A DNA stretch of 64,000 bases, taken from Luteibaculum oceani. GTDB taxonomy: Bacteria > Bacteroidota > Bacteroidia > Flavobacteriales_D > Luteibaculaceae. The stretch lies in assembly GCF_007995015.1 (NCBI RefSeq), contig NZ_VORB01000001.1, positions 372,001 through 436,000 of the forward strand. The letters run 5' to 3'. Each line of letters starts with the position of its first letter. Position 1 is the first letter of the stretch. Below are positions 53,599-62,427 of the stretch, piece after piece. Under the pieces are notes generated by a model, which made no database searches, was not told the DNA's origin, and was given only the letters and a program-made list of their open reading frames with translations. A program made the translations under genes and the position numbers.

Positions 53599-54302
53599 AA
53601 TTGGCCTTAATGCTCCTGATTTTTTGCGGAATTGATGGGTGCGGAAAAAATGAAAATTATAAGATAAAATTTGCGGCTAACATAGCCGGAGATTCTAGAG
53701 AGGTTAGTGTTGCTGAGTTTAGATTATTTATAGAGGAAACAGGTTATAAAACTACAGCAGATAGCTTTGGTTGGTCGGGTTATTTTGATACCACCAAAGG
53801 AGCATGGGGAATTGCTAGGGGCGCAAATTGGCGGCGTATCGATGGGGTAAATATGAATCCCCAGAATTGGCCGGTAACCCAGGTGAGTTACTACGATGCC
53901 TGTGCATATTGTGCCTGGAAAAATGGTCGCTTACCAACCGCGTCTGAATGGGATGCTATGGCGAGCAAACTCAAGGGAACTGGAAATATTTGGCAGGGAA
54001 CCTTTCCCATAAAAAATAAAGAGGTGGATGGTTATTCGGCATTGGCTCCCGTTGGAAGTTTTTTATCTAACAAGGAGGGGTTTTATGATTTAGCTGGAAA
54101 TGTTTGGGAATGGACCAGCAGCATCGCACCTCAACCCCAAATAAAATTGGAAGAAGTTGATGGGGCCCATAGGATCATTAAAGGAGGGAGTTATTTGTGT
54201 ATAGAAAACGGGTGCGAAGGGTATAAACCAGAGGCCTTTCAGCATACAGCCGCCAATAGTGGCACCAACCACTTAGGGTTTCGCTGTGTTTACGATTTGT
54301 AG
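53571..54302 (+). CDS. Exported formylglycine-generating enzyme (SUMF1 family)
   Basis: 243 residues. The C-terminal FGE core shows EVSVAEFRLFIEETGY, FGWSGYF, PVTQVSYYDACAYCAW, RLPTASEWDAMA, GFYDLAGNVWEWTSS and GGSYLC. The active-site Cys pair C210/C215 has the CxxxxC spacing of true FGE, which oxidises sulfatase Cys to formylglycine. An N-terminal hydrophobic stretch ending in IDGC (Cys24) looks like a lipoprotein signal. The first strand of the family (PGGxFxMG) is missing. It overlaps the sulfatase by 28 nt; an internal ATG at 53610 is an alternative start. Confidence 0.88.
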   Translation: MASGGTYTIKLALMLLIFCGIDGCGKNENYKIKFAANIAGDSREVSVAEFRLFIEETGYKTTADSFGWSGYFDTTKGAWGIARGANWRRIDGVNMNPQNWPVTQVSYYDACAYCAWKNGRLPTASEWDAMASKLKGTGNIWQGTFPIKNKEVDGYSALAPVGSFLSNKEGFYDLAGNVWEWTSSIAPQPQIKLEEVDGAHRIIKGGSYLCIENGCEGYKPEAFQHTAANSGTNHLGFRCVYDL

Positions 54303-54318
54303 CTAGAATTAATGCCAA

Positions 54319-54351
54319 TAAAAAAGGCCAGCAATTGCCGGCCTTTTTTAA
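54319..54351. terminator. Bidirectional hairpin terminator
   Basis: Stem AAAAAGGCC / GGCCTTTTT with an inner GC/GC pair around AATT, between the FGE gene and the convergent M4 peptidase gene. Confidence 0.9.
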
Positions 54352-54367
54352 GAAATTAAGAAAATAG

Positions 54368-56887
54368 CTATTTCACAATTAGCTTTTTAGTGCTCGTAGC
54401 TCCTTGCGTACTAACCGTAACAAAGTAAACACCAGTTTCTAGGTTGTTTACATTTAAGTCACTGTCTATATCGTTGAACTGCTTTACCGTTTTCCCATTG
54501 ATAGAGGTAATTCTTACATCCATTTTTCCAGCACTTGCAGGAATACTTATGGTAATGCTACCCCCTGTTGGGTTAGGGTAAAGAAGGAAATCTAGATTTG
54601 GATTATTCTCCTTTATAGAAGTTCCTGTTCTAGATTGATAGTGCGCAGCAAAACCAGAAGCGGTACCGTTGTCGCTGCTTGTAAATTCAACGAACATACT
54701 TCTACCGGTTGAGTAAATTTCATCTGGAATTTCACTACCCGTTATTTCCGCAATAAGTGCAGAACTAGAACTGGCACCATCATAAACTCTAAGGAAGTCT
54801 ACTCCATCTTCTAGGTCTAAATATTTAATGATTAAAGCAGTATAATCACCAGAAGAGGGACGAATTAACCAGCTACAATTTGCGTTGTTTTCGTAGTTTA
54901 AAGTTCCGCTACCATCAGCAAAACTTCCCCAGGTTTTCGTAAGGATGGACTTTCCATTACAGAAATCTACTGCAGCTTCACAGTCTCCAACTCCCACAGC
55001 ACACCATGCGTCCTCAACAGTTTTGGCTTCTACAGATCCAACTCCATATAAATCCTCAGCGGCGAAAACAGAACCTTCTTTAGCGTCGTCGAAATTAGAG
55101 CTTGGCACCAAATAGTAGGCTAGGTTTCTGTATGCAATTTGTTCGGTTTTATCCAATCCAAAACCAGTGATGTTATAGGCGTAATCGTTAGCATTCATAC
55201 CAGAGTCTCCCTCCGTAATAAGGTAAAACCAGTAATTCTGTACACCAGAGTTGATGTGTACTCCTCCGTTATCAAAATTTAAATTTCCTGGATCCACCCA
55301 ATTTGGGTCGTTAAATCCATAAGTATCTGGGTGGTCCGCAGAATGGGGGTCGTTCATAGAACGTAGGTATGGTCTAGAAATGGAAATTTTCTCTCCAATG
55401 TTCCAGTCTCCATCCACAGTGTTTTTTAATTCTATTGCTGCCCCAAAAATGTCGGCAAAAGACTCATTTAATGCACCACTTTCTCCACGATAAATCAAAT
55501 CGGAGGTAAAGTCGATTACTCCATGTGTAAACTCGTGGGCAGCCACATCAATACTTGTTAAATAACTAAGGTTAGAGGAATCCCCTGTTCCAAAAGTCAT
55601 TTGTCGTCCATCCCAAAAGGCGTTGTTGTAAGAGTTAGAAAAATGAACTCTAGACTTTATCGTTGCACCTTCGTTGTCATAGGAAAGTCTATTGTGGACA
55701 TCCTTATAATAATCGTAGGTTTTGGTTGCTCCCCAGTGTACGTCAAGAGCAGGATCGTTTAAGGTTATGTTTCTGAAGCTTCCTTCGAAATTTTCTTGAG
55801 TAAAAGCGGTTACTCCAAGAGTTGCATCGGCAGTTATAAATCCACCAAAATCATCTTCTTCCGTTATGTCTTCTTCCCAAAGTTCGAAACCAATAATTCC
55901 TTTACCCATAGGGTGGTTAACTTCGGCCTCGTAGTTTCCGGTTGCCGAGTTAAGGCTTAAGTTTTCTCCGTAAACGATGTTAGAATCAGCGTCAAGTGCA
56001 ACAACATAGAAGCTTGCAAAATCGGTGGCGTCATCTTTCCACCAAGCTGGTTTAATGCTTACCGCTTTAATTGCAATAGTTTTTAAGAATGTAGCTTGTT
56101 CTACCCATTGGTTGTCATTATCGGTAAAGAATTTCGAAATACTATCGTTTAATCCACCGTTGTAGTTGTAGGTTTCTATGTTTCTAGCGCTATCTCTAAG
56201 AATGTAAACACCATCTTTAAGGTAACCTGTAATTTCTTGCTGACCGTGATAATAGGTGTTTGCCATTCCTTTTTCGTCCCCAGTATGGATTAGATTTTCC
56301 GAGGCTACAATGGAACCATTACTCGCGTCAGCGTATAAGCGATCTTGAACAAGCGGCTGGATATTGCTCACTTTATATGCATATGTCAACACCAATTCTT
56401 CGGTTCCGAATTCGTCTTGGTTTGCTACCCATTGCGTACTTTCAAATTGGATAGTTGCAGAGTTAGGGTAGTTGGAGCTGATATTTTGTAAAACCTGGTC
56501 GTAGGTATTTATGGATGCCGTACTAGCAAGACTTGCAGGGTATGCTTTACCATTAAAGCTTTTTATAAGTCCACCCTGGTAATGCAGAATGATTTGAGCT
56601 CCCCATACCGGTATACCATTTATGATTTGTTGATAGCGAAAATGGGTAAATCCAAGCTGGTCGGCGTCCTGCCTAATTAACTCGAAAGTGCTATTCCCTA
56701 ACTCGAATTCTTTGATGATTTTTTCTAAAACATCTTCGTTGCTTACATCCGAAGCTTGGGGGTACTTAAACCACACAGAATGGTCTTTGAACTTTAAATT
56801 TTGGGTAAAATTTTGAGCAAAAAGGCCACCAGAAAATAGGGCAAAACAAAAAGTTAACCCTGTACTTACTAGTAATCTTAGTTTCAT
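54368..56887 (-). CDS. Secreted M4 (thermolysin-type) metallopeptidase with CUB and T9SS domains
   Basis: 839 residues: signal peptide (cleaved near GLFAQ), an FTP-like propeptide (about 40-200), the M4 catalytic domain with zinc site H451-EFTH455 and Glu475 (GALNESFADIFG), a CUB domain (about 640-750; CNGKSILTKTWGSF, NCSWLIRPSSGDYT, FLRVYDGASSSS), and a C-terminal type A sorting domain (about 765-839; LLYPNPTGGSITI). It should be made as an inactive precursor, exported by the T9SS and used to digest external proteins. Confidence 0.94.
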   Translation of the reverse strand: MKLRLLVSTGLTFCFALFSGGLFAQNFTQNLKFKDHSVWFKYPQASDVSNEDVLEKIIKEFELGNSTFELIRQDADQLGFTHFRYQQIINGIPVWGAQIILHYQGGLIKSFNGKAYPASLASTASINTYDQVLQNISSNYPNSATIQFESTQWVANQDEFGTEELVLTYAYKVSNIQPLVQDRLYADASNGSIVASENLIHTGDEKGMANTYYHGQQEITGYLKDGVYILRDSARNIETYNYNGGLNDSISKFFTDNDNQWVEQATFLKTIAIKAVSIKPAWWKDDATDFASFYVVALDADSNIVYGENLSLNSATGNYEAEVNHPMGKGIIGFELWEEDITEEDDFGGFITADATLGVTAFTQENFEGSFRNITLNDPALDVHWGATKTYDYYKDVHNRLSYDNEGATIKSRVHFSNSYNNAFWDGRQMTFGTGDSSNLSYLTSIDVAAHEFTHGVIDFTSDLIYRGESGALNESFADIFGAAIELKNTVDGDWNIGEKISISRPYLRSMNDPHSADHPDTYGFNDPNWVDPGNLNFDNGGVHINSGVQNYWFYLITEGDSGMNANDYAYNITGFGLDKTEQIAYRNLAYYLVPSSNFDDAKEGSVFAAEDLYGVGSVEAKTVEDAWCAVGVGDCEAAVDFCNGKSILTKTWGSFADGSGTLNYENNANCSWLIRPSSGDYTALIIKYLDLEDGVDFLRVYDGASSSSALIAEITGSEIPDEIYSTGRSMFVEFTSSDNGTASGFAAHYQSRTGTSIKENNPNLDFLLYPNPTGGSITISIPASAGKMDVRITSINGKTVKQFNDIDSDLNVNNLETGVYFVTVSTQGATSTKKLIVK

Positions 56888-57013
56888 ATATAAAGGTTTT
56901 GATAGGGGCAGAAGGCAATTTTTCTAGCCCAAACAAGATTAGACAAAATTCAAAAATGCCCAAGGCATTGGCGACGCTTTCTTGCGGAGCAAACTTTCCG
57001 CTAAGAATCCATT

Positions 57014-57724
57014 TTAAACCAATTTTTTGAGGAGTTTCACGATGTTCTCTAAAACCACATAATCCTTTTGCCATTTTTTATCGGCAGGTACGTTTATCCA
57101 TGGGTAGGGTTTATTGCAGTTTTTAAGGATACCGTTGTAACTTTTCATAAAGTCATCCCATTTAGCTCGGGTTTCAAAATCGGAGTCTTGGTGCTTATAT
57201 CGTTTTAGTGGATTAAACTTTCTTTCATCCAGCTTTTCCCCTTGCAAGTTGTACGAAATATTAAGGAAGAATTTCAGGGTGTGGATATTACAACGTTCCA
57301 AATGTTCCTCGAATTCAATATTGCTTTTGTAGCGGTTTTCCACCTCCTTTTTATCTATCCAACCATAACTTTCTGGGACAAGAATATCCTCATAGTGAGA
57401 TCGATTAAATATTCCAATAACTCCACGTGGTGGTATTTTTTGATGGATACGCCATAAATAATCGTGGCTTGCCTCTTCTGCGGTTGGTTTTTTAAAAGAT
57501 GCCACCTGAGTAAATCGCGGACTAAGCCCGGAGAAACAACGGCTTACAATACCGTCTTTGCCACTGGCATCCAAACCTTGTAACACCACTAAAACACCAT
57601 GTTTTTTATCAATGTGCAGTTGATGTGCCAATTCGCAAAGCTCAAAATGTAGTTCTACAATTTTTTCTTTGCATTGGTCTTTATCCAAATCTGGATCAAA
57701 TGAGAGGTACTTCGAATCTAGCAT
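57014..57724 (-). CDS. Polyphosphate kinase 2 family protein
   Basis: 236 residues. Walker A VVLQGLDASGKDG (about 46-58), the lid-region FNRSHYEDILVPE and the central KFFLNISYNLQGEKLDER are characteristic of PPK2, which transfers phosphate between polyphosphate and nucleotides. The single-domain length and lid sequence suggest the class that phosphorylates AMP and/or ADP, but this is uncertain. It appears monocistronic. Confidence 0.9.
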   Translation of the reverse strand: MLDSKYLSFDPDLDKDQCKEKIVELHFELCELAHQLHIDKKHGVLVVLQGLDASGKDGIVSRCFSGLSPRFTQVASFKKPTAEEASHDYLWRIHQKIPPRGVIGIFNRSHYEDILVPESYGWIDKKEVENRYKSNIEFEEHLERCNIHTLKFFLNISYNLQGEKLDERKFNPLKRYKHQDSDFETRAKWDDFMKSYNGILKNCNKPYPWINVPADKKWQKDYVVLENIVKLLKKLV

Positions 57725-57776
57725 AGGGTGAAATTTAATGTACCCTTTCTAGCACAACAATAGAGCCTGATTAGAA

Positions 57777-59168
57777 TTAGTTCTCGCCGTAGGTTTTGGC
57801 AACAATCCATGATGAAACTAAATTCAGAAACTCGGTATCTAACGTAGTTTCTATCCTTTCGTATTCCATAATGGATCCTGTTTCCGCAGGTTGGAAAAGA
57901 TGATTGAGCCCATTTAATTTTTCTATTTGGTAATCACTATTTCCAGCGGCTTTTAAACCATCCTCTATAGAAGCTAAATTAACCTCGGCATTTACTTGAG
58001 TGTCTTTGTCTCCATTAACAGCTAATACGGGTATTTTTATTTGGGAAAGATCCAATCGTGGGTCGTATTTTACAAACTCCATAACCCAAGGGCTTGCCAA
58101 GGCCTGTGTTTGGATTTGTGCATATTTCTCCAATCCCATTCCTCGAGTGGCAGGCGGGAGTTTTTTGAAATTCTTTTTGTAGTACGAGTTGAGGTTGGCC
58201 CTGGCTTTAACGGGAGTTTTGCTTTTTAGCAACACATCCATTTGGCCTTTAATAAAATCCTCAAGGTCTTTTTTCTGTGCGGCATCCAGGCTGGTATTTT
58301 CTATTTGCGCTAATTGCTGTCCCATTAATATTTGCGCCCCTGGTATTGCCGGGCTCGCCATTAATACGGCAAAATTAACTTCGCTTTTCGATGCAAGTTT
58401 AATGGCAACCAACCCTCCTTCGCTATGGCCAATAATGCCAACTTGATTAGAGTCTACCTTTGGGTATTTCTTTATAAATGAAATTGCTGCTGAGGCGTCT
58501 TCGGTAAAAGTGCTTGTGGTAGCTTTTGAAAAATCACCCTTCGACTTCCCAACGCCTCTGTCATCGTAGCGTAGAACTATAATATTGCTTTTGGCAAGAT
58601 GATCCGCCAATACTGCAAAAGGTCTGTGGTTAAATACTTCAGAATCTCTGTTTTGAGCACCAGATCCAGATACTAAAATGACAGCGGGACAAGTTTCACA
58701 GTTATTGGGGATGCTTACGGTACCAGCCAGAGTGGTTTTATCCTTTTCATTGGTGAAAAACACTTCTTGTTCTTTGTAACCAATAGGTTGCAAGGGGTCT
58801 TGAGGTCTCGTTATTTTTTCTTCCTCCACCTGAGGTTTTAGGTTTAGAGGAAATTTTAAGCCAGACTGTTCAAACATCCCTTCAATGATTCCATTTTTGA
58901 ATTTTCCGGTATATCGAGCACCAATGTTTGCCAGTTTAAGTTGGATTTCACGCTCCTTTAACTCACACTCTCCAACCGGAATACCCTTTGCCCCTTGTGC
59001 TGGGCTGTCCATTTTTGCTGAACAACTATTACCTTCTTGTACAATGTGAAAAACCAAAGGAAGCTCCTGTCCCTGAACACTTAATTTTCCGCTCCAGGTT
59101 CCGCTATATTGGGCTTTAAGGCAAAAATTAGAACTAAATATTAATAGGAGTAAAGTTATAATGCGCAT
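57777..59168 (-). CDS. Exported alpha/beta hydrolase
   Basis: 463 residues with a signal peptide (cleaved near CLKAQ), a beta-rich N-terminal domain (about 20-115, YSGTWSGKLSVQGQELPLVF) and an alpha/beta hydrolase domain with nucleophile Ser in GIIGHSEGGLVAI, oxyanion region VSGSGAQNRDSE, and C-terminal Asp (NGDKDTQV) and His (LNGLNHLFQP). It probably acts as a periplasmic esterase or peptidase. Substrate unknown. Confidence 0.87.
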   Translation of the reverse strand: MRIITLLLLIFSSNFCLKAQYSGTWSGKLSVQGQELPLVFHIVQEGNSCSAKMDSPAQGAKGIPVGECELKEREIQLKLANIGARYTGKFKNGIIEGMFEQSGLKFPLNLKPQVEEEKITRPQDPLQPIGYKEQEVFFTNEKDKTTLAGTVSIPNNCETCPAVILVSGSGAQNRDSEVFNHRPFAVLADHLAKSNIIVLRYDDRGVGKSKGDFSKATTSTFTEDASAAISFIKKYPKVDSNQVGIIGHSEGGLVAIKLASKSEVNFAVLMASPAIPGAQILMGQQLAQIENTSLDAAQKKDLEDFIKGQMDVLLKSKTPVKARANLNSYYKKNFKKLPPATRGMGLEKYAQIQTQALASPWVMEFVKYDPRLDLSQIKIPVLAVNGDKDTQVNAEVNLASIEDGLKAAGNSDYQIEKLNGLNHLFQPAETGSIMEYERIETTLDTEFLNLVSSWIVAKTYGEN

Positions 59169-59263
59169 AGTGCAAAAGGATTTGGGAAGGGAAATGTAAA
59201 TAAAGATGAGCTAAATCTTCTCAGAAAGCGCTAATTACTACATCCAAATCTATTTGGATATCG

Positions 59264-59271
59264 TAGTTTTG
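59264..59271 (+). promoter_or_regulatory. -7 promoter box of the cadherin-like protein gene
   Basis: TAGTTTTG, exact TAnnTTTG, 8 nt before the ATG at 59280. Implies a very short or no leader; no clear -33 element. Confidence 0.45.
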
Positions 59272-59279
59272 CATTGAGA

Positions 59280-60698
59280 ATGAGAATCTTAGTCCCCATA
59301 CTGCTTTTCATTTTTCTCGCTTCATCGACATTTGCCGAAGATTTTAGGTATGGATTTGATAGTGAGAAGGCATCTGTACCTGTATCTCAGTTAATTGAAG
59401 AGATAGACGGGGTGAAATTTTTATTCGAGTTTACTAATAATGGGGATGGGGGAAATTTTTATATCAGTCCCAATCAAGGAGCAAATTACGATGCGGCTTT
59501 GGTGGCCACCTCCCTCTCCATTGGAAGTTTAGATCCTGAAAAAATAAGAATAGAAGCGGTAGAAAAGCATCCCTTTCAATTAAATAATCTCTTTATAAAG
59601 CCAGGTGGAGAGACGGTTGTTATAAAAGGGTTTCGAGATGAAAAAGAAGTTTTTGCCAAAACGATTAATAAATTTTCCACGGGCGAGCACCTAAATTCCT
59701 CAGGTAATTATATAGATCAATTAACCATTGAGTCTTACGATATGGTGGAGTTGGTTCTTGATGAATTTACCGGTGTTTTTCAGGCCTTGGAGCTCGAGGA
59801 CTTAAAAATGGCTACTACTTCATTGGTAACCGAGACGGTGCCAAAACTCACCAAGCAATCGTCTGCGAAAGTGGTTGAAGTGTATGAAGGTTTAGAGGCC
59901 GGAGCCAAGCTTATAGAACTGAAGGAAATTGCCTCGGATATCTCCTGGAGAGAGGGCAAAGTGCAGTTGGCACCATCTTCAAATAATTTTAGTTCTAATA
60001 TTCTGCTTCCGGTTTTTTACGATAATACAGATCTTACTATACGGGTGGTAGATCAGCAGTATTTCGATTGTGAAAAATATGCCCAGCAGGTTGAATTCGA
60101 TGTCCATTTTAAAAACGGGCTTCAGAGCAAAACCTTTTCCATTGCAGTAGAGCTTTTAGAGGTTAATGACCAGGCTCCAATTGTATTGGCAGATCAATCT
60201 TGTGAAGTAGAAATACCGCAATATTCAGAATCTCTACCCAATCAATTAACCATCTGTAATTTGCAAGCAGAAGATGGGGATAGTCCTATATCCACAACTG
60301 GGCGGTGGTCTATTATTTCGGGTAATGAATTTAATGGGTTTACGATAAGCAAAAAGGGCAACTTAATAGTTTCAAAAATACTTTTCGAAAGCACCTTTAA
60401 TTCAGAGTATAACCTTGAGATTCAGCTTTCTGACGGGCAATTTACAAGTGAACCTGTTTTGGTGAAAGTTAGGATAAGTAGGAAGGAGGAAAGCCAACCT
60501 GAAATGAAAATTACCAAATGGCCGAAAAAGGTAGTGGAGAAGGAAAAACCAAATGGGTTGGTGTCTGAAGAAACCACGGTTCAAGAAATTAGTGAGGCAG
60601 AGGTAAAGGATCCAGAATCCAAACCGAAGGAGTCTAAATCGGTGGAAGAAATTCTCGATGAGGAAACCCTCGAAATGTTATCGCGAATAAATTTTTAG
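59280..60698 (+). CDS. Exported protein of unknown function with a cadherin-like domain
   Basis: 472 residues starting MRILVPILLFIFLASSTFAE, a clear signal peptide. Most of the protein is beta-rich. Residues of about 285-410 read like a cadherin/Ig-like repeat (LLEVNDQAPIVLAD, FNSEYNLEIQLSDG). The C-terminal 60 residues are Glu/Lys/Pro-rich and probably disordered; no T9SS sorting domain is visible. I chose the ATG at 59280 over the TTG at 59274. Function unknown; possibly an envelope adhesion or scaffold protein. Confidence 0.75.
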   Translation: MRILVPILLFIFLASSTFAEDFRYGFDSEKASVPVSQLIEEIDGVKFLFEFTNNGDGGNFYISPNQGANYDAALVATSLSIGSLDPEKIRIEAVEKHPFQLNNLFIKPGGETVVIKGFRDEKEVFAKTINKFSTGEHLNSSGNYIDQLTIESYDMVELVLDEFTGVFQALELEDLKMATTSLVTETVPKLTKQSSAKVVEVYEGLEAGAKLIELKEIASDISWREGKVQLAPSSNNFSSNILLPVFYDNTDLTIRVVDQQYFDCEKYAQQVEFDVHFKNGLQSKTFSIAVELLEVNDQAPIVLADQSCEVEIPQYSESLPNQLTICNLQAEDGDSPISTTGRWSIISGNEFNGFTISKKGNLIVSKILFESTFNSEYNLEIQLSDGQFTSEPVLVKVRISRKEESQPEMKITKWPKKVVEKEKPNGLVSEETTVQEISEAEVKDPESKPKESKSVEEILDEETLEMLSRINF

Positions 60699-60726
60699 CA
60701 ACCATTAAGTTGCTAAACAATAGAAT

Positions 60727-60753
60727 AAAAAGGGGAGTCTTGCTCCCCTTTTT
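60727..60753. terminator. Bidirectional hairpin terminator
   Basis: Perfect 11-bp stem AAAAAGGGGAG / CTCCCCTTTTT with a 5-nt loop, between two convergent genes. Confidence 0.93.
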
Positions 60754-60761
60754 GTTTATTA

Positions 60762-61421
60762 CTAGTTGCTAGAGTTTCCTCCTGCATTAAAAAATACTTG
60801 AATTCCAAAAGTTACACTGGTAAGATCTATTCCAAAATCGAAGGTATTTCTAGAACTTTCTTCAGCTGGATCAGTTGATCTATCCGTAACCGTTCTAGAG
60901 GTGTATCCTAAGCTACCAACAGTAACATCGAGTGCAATACGATGAGTTTCGGTAGGGAAAAAGGTTAATCCAGGTGAAAGTGTCGTGAAAAACCCAGATA
61001 CTTTATCACCTTTTAAAGTTGCTGTTGGAGTTTCCGTTTCTGATTGAGACCCAAACGCTCCTACAGCAAGTTCTCCAAATAAATAAAGGTGATTTCCTAT
61101 AGAAGAGTACCTTCTGGCTCCTACGAAAAAGGAATTTCCCTTAGTTCTACTTTCTGTATTATCAGTTGGATCCTCAACTACAGTTGAAGTCATCGTAAAT
61201 CCACCTATTACAGCGAATTGATCCGACAACATGTATCCGGCACCAACTCCAAAGCGAGAGTTTTTGATGTTGTCTAACTCAGTTGTACTGGTGCCATCAT
61301 CAAACTCCCCGGAGGAATTCGAAATTCCTGCAGTTCCCGTTAAAAACAAATTACCTTGACTTAACTGGGCAAAAGCACTTGTGCTTGCTAGTAAAATTAC
61401 TGCTGTTAGTAGCTTTTTCAT
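60762..61421 (-). CDS. Outer membrane beta-barrel protein
   Basis: 219 residues with a signal peptide (MKKLLTAVILLASTSAFAQ), then alternating hydrophobic/polar strands such as FGVGAGYMLSDQFAVIGGF, and a final strand VTFGIQVFFNAGG. The size fits a small eight-stranded barrel. Function unknown. It has its own promoter box. Confidence 0.85.
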   Translation of the reverse strand: MKKLLTAVILLASTSAFAQLSQGNLFLTGTAGISNSSGEFDDGTSTTELDNIKNSRFGVGAGYMLSDQFAVIGGFTMTSTVVEDPTDNTESRTKGNSFFVGARRYSSIGNHLYLFGELAVGAFGSQSETETPTATLKGDKVSGFFTTLSPGLTFFPTETHRIALDVTVGSLGYTSRTVTDRSTDPAEESSRNTFDFGIDLTSVTFGIQVFFNAGGNSSN

Positions 61422-61445
61422 TGTAGGGTGATTTTTTGGTTCAGT

Positions 61446-61453
61446 CCAATTTA
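61446..61453 (-). promoter_or_regulatory. Probable -7 promoter box of the beta-barrel gene
   Basis: TAAATTGG on the minus strand, 24 nt before the ATG. Same octamer as at 30453-30460. Confidence 0.4.
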
Positions 61454-61499
61454 GGCTTATTATTGATTCATCGTAATGTTAAGCTTTTAAAAAATATTA

Positions 61500-62378
61500 A
61501 TGAAGCAAATAGCAATAGTTACTGAGGACAGGTACCAAGAAATAATTGAGGGCAATCCATACCACGAAAATATTTTAAAAGAAGAGCGGGCACTTCAGGT
61601 TGAATTCGAACAACAACACTGCTTGGTGAAGCGGGTTTCGTGGTCTAACCCCGAGGTTGATTGGACTCAATTTGACCTAGTTCTGATACGTAGCACATGG
61701 GATTACTTTTATAGGCATCAAGAATTCACTAATTGGTTGCAAAGTATTGATGGTGCTGCTCGTATCGTAAATCCAACTGAAACAATTTTGTGGAATATGG
61801 ATAAGCGATACCTATTCGATTTGCAACAACTGGGAATCTCCATTCCGCAGACTGTTTTATTGGAAAAAGGATCTAATCGGTTGCTTAAAAACCAAATAAA
61901 ATCTTTTCCCGGAGAATATTTTATCCTAAAGCCAACAATTGCAGGAGCAGCTAAGAACACCTTTAAATTATCCAAATTCCAGCCGCTAAGTGGAGAAATT
62001 GAAACCCTTTTGGCGGAAGAAGATTTCCTATTACAGGAGTTTTTAGATAGTGTGGAAAGCCACGGGGAATATTCGTTGGTATATATAAATGGAGACCTAA
62101 CCCATTGCATTTTAAAGAAGGCTAAAGCTGGGGATTTCCGAGTTCAGGATGATTTTGGAGGAAGCATACATTTGGTGGAGCCAAGCCCTGAGCTAAAGGA
62201 GTTTGGCGACAAGGTTATTAATCTTAATCCAAAATCCAGCCTCTATGCTCGTGTGGATGTTTGCATTGATAACCAGGGTAATTTCTGTTTAACAGAGTTA
62301 GAGTTAATTGAACCGGAACTTTGGTTTCGTTTAAATCAAAATGCGGCTAAAAAATTAGTTGCCAAGATATTGGCATAA
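61500..62378 (+). CDS. ATP-grasp family enzyme of unknown substrate
   Basis: 292 residues, cytoplasmic. The start (IAIVTEDRYQ, DLVLIRSTWDYFYRHQEF) and the ATP-grasp features (YFILKPTIAGAAKNTFKL with the nucleotide-binding Lys, LLQEFLDSV, YARVDVCIDNQGNFCLTELE) suggest carboxylate-amine ligation. It resembles the glutathione-synthetase-like and DcsG-type group (ELELIEPELWF near the end). No partner biosynthetic gene is adjacent, so the product cannot be named. Confidence 0.82.
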   Translation: MKQIAIVTEDRYQEIIEGNPYHENILKEERALQVEFEQQHCLVKRVSWSNPEVDWTQFDLVLIRSTWDYFYRHQEFTNWLQSIDGAARIVNPTETILWNMDKRYLFDLQQLGISIPQTVLLEKGSNRLLKNQIKSFPGEYFILKPTIAGAAKNTFKLSKFQPLSGEIETLLAEEDFLLQEFLDSVESHGEYSLVYINGDLTHCILKKAKAGDFRVQDDFGGSIHLVEPSPELKEFGDKVINLNPKSSLYARVDVCIDNQGNFCLTELELIEPELWFRLNQNAAKKLVAKILA

Positions 62379-62400
62379 TTATAGTGCGATTTATTAGTTA

Positions 62401-62408
62401 TAGATTTG
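62401..62408 (+). promoter_or_regulatory. -7 promoter box of the PorT-like gene
   Basis: TAGATTTG, exact TAnnTTTG, 19 nt before the ATG. Confidence 0.5.
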
Positions 62409-62427
62409 TATCCTAAATCCAATTACC

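Noticed and set aside
53571-54302. A GldJ/GldK-type motility lipoprotein, which also has the FGE fold
   Set aside because: The CxxxxC active pair is intact and the gene overlaps a sulfatase; no gld genes are nearby.
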